64,000 bases of DNA from Petrolisthes cinctipes (Eukaryota; Arthropoda; Malacostraca; Decapoda; Porcellanidae), in assembly GCA_033782935.1 (NCBI GenBank), contig JAWQEG010001359.1, forward strand, positions 682,001 through 746,000, in the 5' to 3' direction. This document shows positions 42,501 through 54,910 of this stretch, in pieces; within the stretch, counting starts at the first letter, position 1; every line of letters starts with the position of its first letter. The translations under genes were made by a program, and so were the position numbers. The notes below the pieces were generated by a model. The model had not been told where the DNA came from, did not search any database, and was given only the letters and a program-made list of their open reading frames with translations.

Positions 42501-44600
42501 TGAGCCTGAATTTGAGATATAAACGGGTACAGAAGATACATGCACATATCGACTTTGGGCATCTAAAATATCGATTTTCAGCATGTTTTGGTCATGTATT
42601 TTGAAAATACTCTAACACGGAGTAGGCATGTACAGATCGCTTCTGGGACCCCAAAATATCGAATTTTCGGGTGTTTTGAGCCTAAATTTGAGATATAAAC
42701 GGGTACTGAGGGTACTTATCGACTTTTGGGCACCTAAAACATCGATTTTGAGCATGTTTTGGGCCTGTATTTTGAAAATACTCTAACACTAAGTAGGCAT
42801 GTACAGATCGCTTCTGGGACCCCTAAATATCGAATTTTCGGGTGTTTTGGGCCTTAATTTGATATATCGACTTTTTGGCACCTAATATATCGATTTTTAG
42901 CATGTTTTTAGCCTATATTTTGAAAAAATTCTAGCACTGAGTAGGCATGTACAGATCGCTTCTGGGACCCTAAAATATCGAATTTTCGGGTGTTTTGGGC
43001 CTGAATTTGAGATATCGTCTTTACGCTCCTAAAATATCGATTTTTAGCATGTTCTTAGCCTATATTTTGAAAATATTCTAGCACTGAGTAGGCATGTACC
43101 GATCGCTTCTGGGACCCCAATATATCGAATTTTCGGGTGTTTTAAGCCTGAATTTGAGATATAAACGAGTACAGAAGATGCATGCACATATCGACTTTTG
43201 GGCACCTAAAATATCGATTTTGAGCATGTTTTTAGCCTATATTTTGAAAACATTCTAGCACTGAGTAGGCATGTACAGATTGCTTCTGGGACCCCAAAAT
43301 ATTGAATTTTTGGGTGTTTTGAGCCTGAATTTTAGATATAAACGGGTACAGAAGATACATGCACATATTGACTTAGGGCATCTAAATTATCGATTTTCAG
43401 CATGTTTTGGGCCTGTATTTTGAAAATACTCTAACACGGAGTAGGCATGTACAGATCACTTCTGGGACCCCAAAATATCGAATTTTCGGGTGTTTTTGGC
43501 CTGAATTTGAGATATCGCCTTTACGCACCTAAAATATCGATTTTGAGCATGTTTTTAGCCTATATTTTGAAAACATTCTAGCACTGAGTAGGCATGTACA
43601 GATCACTTCTGGGATCCCAAAATATCGAATTTTCGGGTGTTTTGAGCCTGAATTTGAGATATAAACGAGTATAGAAGATGCATACACATAATGACTTTGG
43701 GCACCAAAAATATCGATTTTGAGCATGTTTTGGGCCTGAATTTTGAAAATACTCTAACACGGAATAGGCATGTACAGATCGCTTCTGGGACCCCAAAATA
43801 TCGAATTTTCGGGTGTTTTGGGCCTGAATTTGAGATATCGCCTATACGCACCTAAAATATCGATTTTTAGCATGTTTTCAGCATATATTTTGAAAATATT
43901 CAAGCACTGTGTAGGCATGTACAGATCGATTCTGGGACCCCAAAATATCGAATTTTCGGGTGTTTTGAGCTTGAATTTGAGATATAAACGAGTACAAAAG
44001 ATGCATGCACATACCAACTTTTGGGCACCGAAAAAATCGATTTTGCTTGAACATGTTTTGAGCCTATATTTTGAAAACATTCTAGCACTGAGTAGGCATG
44101 TACAGATCGCTTCTGGGACCCAAAAATATCGAATTTTCGGGTGTTTAGGTCCTGAATTTGAGATATAAACGGGTACAGAAGATGCATGCATATATCGACT
44201 TTTGGGCACCTAAAAGATCGATTTTCAGTATGTTTTTGGCCTGTATTTTGAAAATACTCTAACACGGAGTAGGCATGTACAGATCGCTTCTGGGACCCCT
44301 AAATATCGAATTTTCGGGTGTTTTGGGCCTGAATTTGAGATATCGACTATTTGGCACCTAAAATATCGATTTTTAGCATGTTTTTAGCCTATATTTTGAA
44401 AATATTCTAGCACAGAGTAGGCATGTACAGATTGCTTCTGGGACCCCAAAATATTGAATTTTCGGGTGTTTTGAGCCTGAATTTGAGATATAAACGGGTA
44501 CAGAAGATACATGCGCATTTTGACTTTGGGCATCTAAAATATCGATTTTTAGCATGTTTTTGGCCTGTATTTTGAAAATACTCTAACACGGAGTAGGCAT
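24575..44600. repeat. HOR block D, 3144-bp then 2618-bp units
   Basis: A private 4-bp insertion (attttgcttgaacatg instead of attttgagcatg) marks one monomer per unit at 25101, 27602, 30746, 33890, 36361, 38979, 41597 and 44040. Spacings are 2501, 3144, 3144, 2471, 2618, 2618 and 2443 bp. The 3144-bp units carry an internally duplicated segment (compare 25595-26100 with 27960-28430) that the later 2618-bp units have partly lost. Adjacent equal-length units differ at only a handful of visible sites, for example cgcctttacg versus cgcctatacg. A further private mark is the shortened gcttcttgacccctaaatatag (about 26845, 29990, 33133, 35605, 38223 and 40841). Confidence 0.88.
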
Positions 44601-47600
44601 GTACAGACTGCTTCTGGGACCCTAAATATCGAATTTTCGGGTGTTTTGGGCCTTAATTTGAGATATCCACTTTTTGGCACCTATAATATCGATTTTTAGC
44701 ATGTTTTTAGCCTATATTTTGAAAATATTCTAGCACTGAGTAGGCATGTACAGATTGCTTCTGGGACCCCAAAATATTGAATTTTCGGGTGTTTAGGGCC
44801 AGAATTTGAGATATAAACGGGTACAGAAGATTCATGCACATATCGACTTTTGGGCACCTAAAATATCGATTTTCAGCATGTTTTGAGCCTAAATTTTAAA
44901 AACATTCTAGCACTGAGTAGGCTAATACGGAGTAGGCATGTACAGATCGCTTCTGGCACCCCAAAATATCGAATTTTCGTTTGTTTAGGGCCAGAATTTG
45001 AGATATCGACTTTTTGGCACCTAAAATATCGATTTTTAGCATGTTTTTAGCCTATATTTTGAAAATATTCTAGCACTGAGTAGGCATGTACAGATTGCTT
45101 CCGGGACCCCGAAATATTGAATTTTCGGGTGTTTAGGGCCAGAATTTGAGATATAAACGGGTACAGAAGATGCATGCACATATCGACTTTTGGGCACCTA
45201 AAATATCGATTTTGAGCATGTTTTTAGCCTATATTTTGAAAACATTCTAGCACTGAGTAGGCATGTACAGATCGCTTCTGGGACCCAAAAATATCGAATT
45301 TTCGGCTGTTTAGGGCCAGAATTTGAGAAATAAACGGGTACAGAAGATGCATGCTCATATCGACTTTTGGGAACCTGAAAGATCGATTTTCAGTATGTTT
45401 TTGGCCTGTATTTTGAAAATACTCTAACACGGAGTAGGCATGTACAGATCGCTTTTGGGACCCCTAAATATCGAATTTTCGGGTGTTTTGGGCCTTAATT
45501 TGAGATATCGCCTTTACGCACCTAAAATATCGATTTTTAGCATGTTTTTAGCCTATATTTTGAAAATATTCTAGCACTGAGTAGTCATGTACAGATTGCT
45601 TCTGGGACCCCAAAATATTGAATTTTCGGGTGTTTAAGGCCAGAATTTGAGATATAAACGGGTACAGAAGATTCATGCACATATCGACTTTTGGGCACCT
45701 AAAATATCGATTTTCAGCATGTTTTGAGCCTAAATTTTAAAAACATTCTAGCACTGAGTAGGCTAATACGGAGTAGGCATGTACAGATCGCTTCTGGCAC
45801 CCCAAAATATCGAATTTTCGTGTGTTTAGGGCCAGAATTTGAGATATAAACGGGTACAGAAGATGCATGCACATATCGACTTTTGGGCACCTAAAAGATC
45901 GATTTTCAGTATGTTTTTGGCCTGTATTTTGAAAATATTCCAACACAGAGTAGGCATGTACAGATCGCCTCTGGGACCCCTAAATATCGAGTTTTCGGGT
46001 GTTTTGGGCCTTAATTTGAGATATCGACTTTTTGGCACCTAAAATATCGAATTTTAGCATGTTTTTAGCCTATATTTTGAAAATTTTCTAGCACTGAGTA
46101 GGCATGTACAGATTGCTTCTGGGACCCCAAAATATTGAATTTTCGGGTGTTTTGAGCCTGAATTTGAGATATAAACGGGTACAGAAGATACATGCACATA
46201 TTGACTTTGGGCATCTAAAATATCGATTTTCAGCATGTTTTGGGCATGTATTTTGAAAATATTCTAACACGGAGTAGGCATGTACAGATCGCTTCTGGGA
46301 CCCCAAAATATCGATTTTTCGGGTATTTTGGGCCTTAATTTGAGATATCGACTTTTTGGCACCTAAAATATCGATTTTTAGCATGTTTTTAGCCTATATT
46401 TTGAAAATATTCTAGCAGTGAGTAGGCATGTACATATTGCTTCTGGGACCCCGAAATATTGAATTTTCGGGTGTTTAGGGCCAGAATTTGAGATATAAAC
46501 GGGTACAGAAGATGCATGCACATATCGACTTTTGGGCACCTAAAATATCGATTTTGAGCATGTTTTGAGCCTATATTTTGAAAACATTCTAGCACTGAGT
46601 AGGCATGAACAGATCGCTTCTGGGACCCAAAAATATCGAATTTTCGGCTGTTTAGGGCCAGAATTTGAGAAATAAACGGGTACAGAAGATGCATGCTCAT
46701 ACCAATTTTTTTCACTTAAAAGATCGATTTTCAGTATGTTTTTGGCCTGTATTTTGAAAATACTCTAACATAGAGTAGGCATGTACAGATCGCCTCTGGG
46801 ACCCCTAAATATCGAATTTTCGGGTGTTTTGGGCCTTAATTTGAGATATCGACTTTTTGGCACCTAAAATATCGATTTTTAGCATGTTTTTAGCCTATAT
46901 TTTGAAAATATTCTAGCACTGAGTAGGCATGTACAGATCGCTTCTGGGACCCATAAATATCGAATTTTCGGGTGTTTTGAGCTTAAATTTGAGATATAAA
47001 CAAGTACAGAAGATGCATGCACATATCGACTTTTGGGCACCTAAAATATCGATTTTCAGCATGTTTTGAGCCTATATTTTGAAAACATTCTAGCACTGAG
47101 TAGGCATGTACAGATCGCTTCTGGGACCGCAGAATATCGAATTTTCGGGTGTTTTGAGCCTGAATTTGAGATATAAACGGGTACTGAGGATGCATGCAGT
47201 TATCGACTTTTTGGCACCTAAAACATCGATTTTGAGCATGTTTTGGGCCTGTATTTTGAAAATACTCTAACACTAAGTAGGCATGTACAGATCGCTTCTG
47301 GTACCCCTAAGTATCAAATTTTCGGGTGTTTTGGGCCTTAATTTGAGATATCGACTATTTGGCACCTAAAATATCGATTTTCAGTATGTTTTTGGCCTGT
47401 ATTTTGAAAATACTCTAACATAGAGTAGGCATGTACAGATCGCCTCTGGGACCCCTAAATATCGAATTTTCGGGTGTTTTGGGCCTTAATTTGAGATATC
47501 GACTTTTTGGCACCTAAAATATCGATTTTTAGCATGTTTTTAGCCTATATTTTGAAAATATTCTAGCACTGAGTAGGCATGTACAGATCGCTTCTGGGAC

Positions 47601-48700
47601 CCATAAATATCGAATTTTCGGGTGTTTTGAGCTTAAATTTGAGATATAAACAAGTACAGAAGATGCATGCACATATCGACTTTTGGGCACCTAAAATATC
47701 GATTTTCAGCATGTTTTGAGCCTATATTTTGAAAACATTCTAGCACTGAGTAGGCATGTACAGATCGCTTCTGGGACCGCTGAATATCGAATTTTCGGGT
47801 GTTTTGAGCCTGAATTTGAGATATAAACGGGTACTGAGGATGCATGCAGTTATCGACTTTTTGGCACCTAAAACATCGATTTTGAGCATGTTTTGGGCCT
47901 GTATTTTGAAAATACTCTAACACTAAGTAGGCATGTACAGATCGCTTCTGGTACCCCTAAATATCGAATTTTCGGGTGTTTTGGGCCTTAATTTGAGATA
48001 TCGACTATTTGGCACCTAAAATATCGATTTTTAGCATGTTTTTAGCCTATATTTTGAAAATATTCTAGCACTGAGTAGGCATGTACAGATTGCTTCTGGG
48101 ACCCTAAATATCGAATTTTCGGGTGTTTTGGGCCTTAATTTGAGATATCGACTTTTTGGCACCTAAAATATCGATTTTTAGCATGTTTTTAGCCTATATT
48201 TTGAAAATATTCTAGCACTGAGTAGGCATGTACAGATTACTTCTGGGACCCCAAAATATTGAATTTTCGGGTGTTTTGAGCCTGAATTTGAGATATAAAC
48301 GGGTACAGAAGATACATGCACATATCGACTTTGAGCATCTAAAATATCGATTTTCAGCATGTTTTGGGCATGTATTTTGAAAATACTCTAACACGGAATA
48401 GGCATGTACAGATCGCTTCTGGGACCGCAGAATATCGAATTTTTGGGTGTTTTGAGCCTGAATTTGAGATATAAACGGGTACTGAGGATGCATGCACATA
48501 TCGACTTTTTGGCACCTAAAACATCGATTTTGAGCATGTTTTGGGCCTGTATTTTGAAAATACTCTAACACTAAGTAGGCATGTACAGATCGCTTCTGAT
48601 ACCCCTAAATATCGAATTTTCGGGTGTTTTGGGCCTTAATTTGAGATATCGACTTTTTGGCACCTAAAATATCGATTTTTAGCATGTTTTTAGCCTATAT
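44600..48700. repeat. Mixed satellite block with displaced HOR-B segment
   Basis: Monomer order here follows none of the neighbouring HORs throughout. The HOR-B private mark ggctaatacggag appears at about 44916 and 45762. The segment around 45737-46080 closely matches 12703-13060, including aatattccaacacagag and the gatcgcctctggg variant. No gene or non-satellite insert is visible. Confidence 0.75.
46718..48017. repeat. 650-bp tandem duplication inside the satellite
   Basis: The four-monomer segment beginning near 46718 is repeated immediately from about 47368. The private mark ctctaacatagagtaggc falls at the same phase in both (attttgaaaatac at 46751 and 47401), exactly 650 bp apart, equal to two 177-bp plus two 148-bp monomers. 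The copies share the unusual gcttctgggaccg variant and atgcatgcagttatcg. They differ at only a few visible bases, for example gcagaat versus gctgaat near 47130 and 47780. Confidence 0.88.
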
Positions 48701-51700
48701 TTTGAAAATATTCTAGCACTGAGTAGGCATGTACAGATTGCTTCTGGGACCCCAAAATATTGAATTTTAGGGTGTTTAGGGCCAGAATTTGAAATATAAA
48801 CGGGTACAGAAGATGCATGCACATATCGACTTTTGGGCACCTAAAAGATCGATTTTCAGCATGTTTTGGGCCTGTATCTGAATAGGCATGTACAGATCGC
48901 TTCTGGGACCCAAAAATATCGAATTTTTGGGTGTTGTGAGCCTGAATTTGGGATATAAACGGGTAAAGAAGATGCATGCAATATCGACTTTTGTGCAACT
49001 AAAAGATCGGTTTTCAGTATGTTTTATGCCCGTATTTTGAAAATTCTCTAACACGGAGTAGGCATGTACATGTCGCTTCAGGGACCCCAAAATATCGAAT
49101 TTTCGGGTATTTTGAGCCTGAATTTAAGATATAAACGAGTACTGAAGATGCATGCACATATCGACTTTGGACACTTATAAATATCGATTTTTAGCATGTT
49201 TTGAGCTTATGTTTTGGAAACATTCTAGCACTGAGTAGGCATGTTCAGATTGCTTCTGGGACCCAAAAATATCGAATTTTCAGGTGTTTTGAGGTTGAAT
49301 TTGGGATATAAACGGGTGCAGAAGATGCATACACATATTGACATTGGGCACCTAAAATATCGATTTTCAGCATGTTTTGGGCCTGTATCTGAGTAGGCAT
49401 GTACTGATCGTTTATGGAACCCCAAAATATCGAATTTTCGGGTGTTTTGAGCCTGAATTTGAGATATAAACGGGTACAGAAGATGCATGCACATATTGAC
49501 TTTGGGCACCTAAAATATCGATTTTCAGCATGTTTTTGGAATATATTTTGAAAATACTCTAACACGGAGTTGTACAGATCGCTTCAGGGACCCCAAAATA
49601 TCGAGTTTTCGGGTGTTTTGAGCCTGAATTTGAGATATAAGCAGGTACTGAATATGCATGCACATATCGACTTTTGGGCACCTAAAATATCGATTTTCAG
49701 TATGTTTTGGGCCTGTATTTTGAAAATACTCTAACACGGAGTAGGCATGTACATTTCGCTTCAGGGACCCCAAAATATCGAATTTGCGGGTGTTTTGTGC
49801 CTGAATTTAAGATATCGACTTTGGGCACTTAAAATATCGATTTTTAGCATGTTTTCGGCCTATATTTTGAAAATATTCTAGCACTGAGTAGGCATGTACA
49901 GATCATTTCTGGGGCACCAAAATATCGAATTTTCGGGTGTTTTGAGCCTGACTTTGAGATATAAACGGGTACAGAAGATGCATGCACATATCGACTTTGG
50001 ACACTTAAAATATCGATTTTTAGCATGTTTTGAGCCTATATTTTGAAAACATTCTAGCATTGAGTAGGCATGTACAGATCGCTTCTGGGACCCAAAAATA
50101 TCGATTTTTCAGGTGTTTTGAGGTTGAATTTGGGATATAAACGGGTGCAGAAGATGCATACACATATTGAATTTGGGCACCTAAAATATCGATTTTGAGC
50201 ATGTTTTGGGCCTGTATTTTGAAAATACTCTAACACGGAGTAGGTATGTACAGATCGCTTCAGGGACCCCAAAATATCGAATTTTCGGGTGTTTTCTGCC
50301 TGAATTTGAGATATCGACTTTGGTCACTTAAAATATCGATTTTTAGCATGTTTTGGGCCTATATTTTGAAAATATTCTAGAACCGAGTAGGCATGTACAG
50401 ATCACTTCTGGGGCCCCAAAATATCGAATTTTCGGGTGTTTTGAGCATGAATTTGAGATATAAACGGGTACAGAAAATGCATGCACATATCGACTTTGAA
50501 CACTTAATATATCGATTTTTAGCATGTTTTGAGCCTGTATTTTAAAACATTCTAGCACTGAGTAGGCATGTACAGATCACTTCCGAATTCCGAATTTTCG
50601 GGTGTTTTGAGCCGGAATTTGAGATATAAACGGGTACTGAAGATGCATGCACTTATCTACTTTTCGCACCTAAAATATCGATTTTGAGCATGTTTTTGGT
50701 CCGTATCTTGAAAACATTATAACTAGGAGTTGGCATGTACAGATCGCTTCTAAGACCCAAGAATACCGAATTTTAGGGTGTTTTTTAGCCTGAATTTGAG
50801 ATATAAATGGTTGAGAAGATGCATCCACATATCGACTTTGGACACTTAAAATATCGATTTTTAGCATGTTTTCAGCCTATATTTTGAAAGCATTCTAGCA
50901 CTGAGTAGGAATGTACAGATCACTTCTGGGACCCAAAAATATCGAATTTTCGGGTGTTTTGAGGTTGAATTTGGGATATAAACGGGTGCAGATGATGAAT
51001 ACACATATTGACTTTGGGCACCTAAAATATCGATTTTCAGCATGTTTTGGGCCTGTTTCTGAATAGGCATGTACAGATCGCTTCTGGGACCCAAAAATAT
51101 CGAATTTTCGGGTGTTGCGAGCCTGAATTTGAGATATAAACGGGAGCAGAAGATGCATATACATATAGACTTTGGGCACCTAAAATATCGATTTTCAGCA
51201 TGTTTTGGGCCTGTATATGAATAGGGATGTACAGATCGCATCTCGGACCCCAAAATATCGAATTTTCGGGTGTTGTGAGCCTGAATTTGAGATAAAAACG
51301 GTTACAGAAGATGCATGCACATATTGACTTTGTGCACCTAAAATATCAATTATCAGCATGTTTTGGGCCTGTATTTAGAAAATACTCTAACACGGAGTAG
51401 GCATGTACAGAGCGCTTCTTGGACCCTTAAATACCGAATTTTTGAGTGTTTTGAGCCTGAATTGAGATATAAACGGGTACAGAAGATGCATGCACATATC
51501 GACTTTGGACATTAAAAATATCGATTTCTGGCATGTTTTGAGCCTATATTTTGAAAATATCCTAGCACTGAGTAGGAATGTACAGATCGCTTCTGGGACC
51601 CAAAAATATCGAATTTTCGGGTGTTTTGTGCCTGAATTTGAGACATCGACTTTGGGCACCTAAAATATCGATTTTCAGCATGTTTTGGGCCTGTATCTGA

Positions 51701-54162
51701 CTAGGCATGTACACATCGCTTCGGGACCCCAAAACATCGAATTTTTGGGTGTTTTGAGCCTGAATTTGAGATATAAACGGGTACAGAAGGTGCATGCACA
51801 TATCGACTTTGGACACTTAAAATATCGATTTGTAGCATGTTTTGAGCCTATATTTTGAAGACATTCTAGCACTGAGTAGGCATGTACAGATCGCTTCTGG
51901 GACCCAAAAATATCAAATTTTCGGGTGTTTTGAGGTTGAATTTGGAATATAAACGGGTGCAGAAGATGCATGCACATATTGACTTTGGGCACCTAAAATA
52001 TCGATTTTCAGCATGTTTTGGGCCTGTATCTGAGTAGGCATGTACAGATCGCTTCTGGGACCCCCAAATATCGAATTTTAGGGTGTTTTGAGCCTGAATT
52101 TGAGATATAAATGGGTACAAAAGATGCATGCAGATATCGACTTTTGGGCACCTAAAAGATCGATTTTCAGTATGTTTTATGCCTGTATTTTGAAAATTCT
52201 CTAACACGGAGTAGGCATGTACAGATCGCTTCTGGGACCCCAAAATATCTAATTTTCGGGTGTTTTGTGCCTTAATTTGAGACATCGACTTTGGGCACCT
52301 AAAATATCGATTTTTAGCATGTTTTGGGCCTATATTTTGAAAATACTCTAACACGGAGTAGGCATGTACAGATCGCTTCTGGGACCCCAAAATATCGAAT
52401 TTTCGGGTGCTTTGAGCCTGAATTGGAGATAAAAACGGGTACTGAAGATGCATGCACATATCGACTTTTGTGTACCTAAAATATCGATTTTGAGCATGTT
52501 TTGGGTCTGTATCTTGAAAACATTCTAACTAGGAGTAGGCCTGTACAGATCGCTTCTAGGACCAAAAAATACCGATTTTTTCTCGTGTTTTGAGAATGAA
52601 TTTGAGATATAAATGGGTACAGAAGATGCATGCACATATCGACTTTGGACACTTAAAATATCGATTTTTAGCATGTTTTGAGCCTATATTTTGAAAACAT
52701 GATAGCACTGACTAGGCATGTACAGATCGCTTCAGGGACCCAAAAATATCGAATTTTCGGGTGTTTTGAGACTGAATTTGGGATATAAAAGAGTGCAGAA
52801 GATGCATACACATATTGACTTTAGGCACCTAAAATATCGATTTTCAGCATGTTTTGGGCCTGTATCTGAGTAGAGATGTACAGATCGCTTCTGGGACCCC
52901 AAAATATCGAATTTTCGGGTGTTTTCAGCTTGAATTTGAGATATAAACGGGTACAGAAGATGCATGCACATATCGACTTTTGGGCACCTAAAAGATCGAT
53001 TTTCAGTATGTTTTGGGCCTGTATTTTTAAAATACTCTAACACGGAGTAGGCATGTACAGATCGCTTCTGGGACCCCAAAATAGCGAATTTCCGGGGGTT
53101 TTGTGCCTGAATTTGAGATATCGACTTTGGGCACCTAAAATATCGATTTTTAGCATGTTTTGGGCCTATATTTTGAAAATATTCTAGCACTGAGTAGGCA
53201 TGTACAGATCGCTTCTGGGACCTCCAAATATCGAATTTTCGGGAGTTTTGAGCCTGAATTTGAGATATAAACGGGTACAGAAGATGCATGCACATATTGA
53301 CTTTGGGCTCCTAAAATATCGATCTTCAGCATGTTTGTGGCCTATATTTTGAAAATACTCTAACACGGAGTAGGCAAGTACAGATCGCTTCTTGGGCCCC
53401 AAAATATCGAATTTTCGGGTGTTTTGAGCCAGAATTTGAGATATAAACGGTTACTGAATATGCATGCACATATCGACTTTTGGGCACCTAAAATATCGAT
53501 TTTCAGTATGTTTTGGGCCTGTCTTTAGAAAATACTCTAACACGGAGTAGGCATGTACAGGTCGCTTCAGGGACCACAAAATATCGAATTTTCGGGTGTT
53601 TTGTGCCTGAATTTAAGATATCGACTTTGGGCACTTATAATATCGATTTTTAGCATGTTTTCGGCCTATATTTTGAAAATATTCTAGCACTGAGTAGGCA
53701 TGTACAGATCATTTCTGGGGCCCCAAAATATCGAATTTTCGGGTGTTTTGAGCCTGACTTTGAGATATAAACGGGTACAGAATATGCATGTACATATTGA
53801 CTTTGGGGACCTAAAATATCGATTTTCAGCATGTTTTGGGCCTATATTTTGAAAATACTCTAACACGGAGTTGTACAGATCGCTTCTTGGACCACAAAAT
53901 ATCGAGTTTTCGGGTGTTTTGAGCCTGAATTTGAGATATACGCAGGTACTGAATATGCATGCACATATCGACTTTTGGGCACCTAAAATATCGATTTTGA
54001 GCATGTTTTGGGCCTGTATCTGAGTAGGCATGTACAGATCGTTTCTGGGACCACAAAATATTGAATTTTCGGGTGTTTTGAGCCTTAATTTGAGATATAA
54101 ACGGGTACAGAAGATTCATATACATATCAACTTTGGGCACCTAAAATATCGATTTTGGCCAT
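48700..54162. repeat. Diverged satellite flank with about 159-bp monomers
   Basis: The array continues but monomers are more heterogeneous. A third length class appears in which ctgtattttgaaaatactctaacacggagtagg is cut to ctgtatctgagtagg, an 18-bp loss. It is seen near 48870, 49385, 51055, 51210, 51695, 52027, 52860 and 54016. Other local variants are gactttggacacttaaaatatcg, gaggttgaatttgggatat and ctaactaggag. No regular long HOR is obvious. The block ends in an interrupted monomer (gattttggccat) where the retrotransposon is inserted. Confidence 0.85.
54159..54162. repeat. Target-site duplication, left copy (CCAT)
   Basis: The four bases immediately left of the TG LTR end are CCAT, matching 60792-60795 to the right of the other LTR. 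A short duplication of this size is normal for retroviral-type integrases. Joining the flanks with one CCAT restores a continuous satellite monomer (gattttgg, CCAT, gttttgggcctg). Confidence 0.9.
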
Positions 54163-54876
54163 TGTAACGATCTGGCCTAGCACAGTAATGGGCAGTGAGC
54201 AATGATTACCAGTCTAGGGGCTCAGTATCACTGTGATAAGCCACTCGTCACCGTAGTTGGTTAAGGTAAGCACGAAAAAACCAGGTTTAGTTTAGTTTAA
54301 AATAATTATTCACTAACTCCAGAACAGAACATATAACTCCCGAGTTGAAACAGGACAGTGAACAGTTACACAGCACAAATGAGAACAGGGACATACCATA
54401 CAAATGGTACACAACACAGCCACAAAAACTTATCTGGGTGAAGTGGAGGCAGCACACCTAGAATACACTCCCGGACCACAACCTTACAAAACCTTGGGAG
54501 AGAGAAAAGGCCTGATGTCGAGATGCAGCCGAGCTGCTGATGAGACTCAATTTCTGGGACAAGCTAGGCGCCTTATATACAGGCGGGTGAAGCCCGGCCT
54601 GCTTCGAAGGCTTGTTCGAAGAAGTACCTTCGAAACCTCCTGAAGGGAGTGAAGGCACTCGACTCTCTGGGGAGTCGAACGAGAGACTGCCTCGTTAATA
54701 GTTTAGGGGGAAGGAAGTGGTGCGGGAACGATCGTCAGTGGCTGAGGGTCTATACAATCATACAATGTATAATATACAACTGGCTGAGGGTCTCTACAAT
54801 CATACATAATAAACAATCCTACAGAAATACATGATATACAATCCTACTGAGGTAGACGCTGTCAAGGGGCATGACA
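54163..54876 (-). repeat. 3' LTR of the retrotransposon (714 bp)
   Basis: On the plus strand it begins tgtaacgatctggcc and ends ggggcatgaca, giving the canonical TG...CA ends on either strand. It matches the other LTR base for base as far as I could follow except at 54314 (T here, C at 60229). It carries a minus-strand TATATAA at 54573-54579, a 6-bp hairpin (cgactc 54660-54665 with gagtcg 54672-54677), and a 42-bp-offset direct repeat in U3. Confidence 0.96.
54739..54806. repeat. Short direct repeat in U3 (42-bp offset), 3' LTR copy
   Basis: tggctgagggtct-tacaatcata occurs at 54739 and again at 54781, separated by an AT-rich spacer (caatgtataatatacaac). The same arrangement is present in the 5' LTR at 60654 and 60696. 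Repeated U3 segments in LTR elements are often enhancer-like, but nothing here proves that. Confidence 0.7.
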
Positions 54877-54887
54877 CCTCCCCCCTT
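54877..54887 (-). promoter_or_regulatory. Polypurine tract for plus-strand DNA priming
   Basis: On the element's coding strand, aaggggggagg lies immediately before the 3' LTR (which starts tgtcatgcc). This position and composition are the standard plus-strand primer of LTR retroelements. It lies 23 bp beyond the gag-pol stop codon. Confidence 0.88.
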
Positions 54888-54910
54888 GGGAGACTAAACT
54901 TTACAGGAGT

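Larger units (their letters stand above)
1..54162. repeat. Satellite array, left arm (177/147-bp monomers)
   Basis: Continuous head-to-tail tandem repeat with no unrelated sequence that I could find in 54 kb. Each monomer carries the same ordered landmarks: ctagcactgagtaggcatg, then gcttctgggacc, aatatcgaattttcggg, tgaatttgagatat, a variable ataaacgggtacagaag segment, atgcatgcacat, cacctaaaatatcgatttt and agcctatattttgaaaa. Spacing of the ctagc landmark is 177 bp (206 to 383) or 147 bp (383 to 530). Point variants such as ctaacacggag for ctagcactgag, and gcgcc/gactt alternatives, mark monomer subtypes and repeat in higher-order patterns. The DNA is AT-rich. I recognise no named satellite family. 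Function is unknown; centromeric or other heterochromatic satellite is the natural inference from length and HOR structure. Confidence 0.97.

Noticed and set aside
1..54162. CRISPR-like array of regularly spaced repeats
   Set aside because: There are no unique spacers; the whole 177/147-bp unit is repeated and no cas genes are present. The context is eukaryotic.
54404..54834. Small plus- and minus-strand open frames inside the LTRs (61-79 codons)
   Set aside because: Present identically in both LTRs only because LTRs are duplicates; no recognisable domain and no conservation evidence.
54877..54910. Envelope or additional downstream gene in the retrotransposon
   Set aside because: Only 34 bp separate the gag-pol stop from the 3' LTR, so there is no room for another gene.
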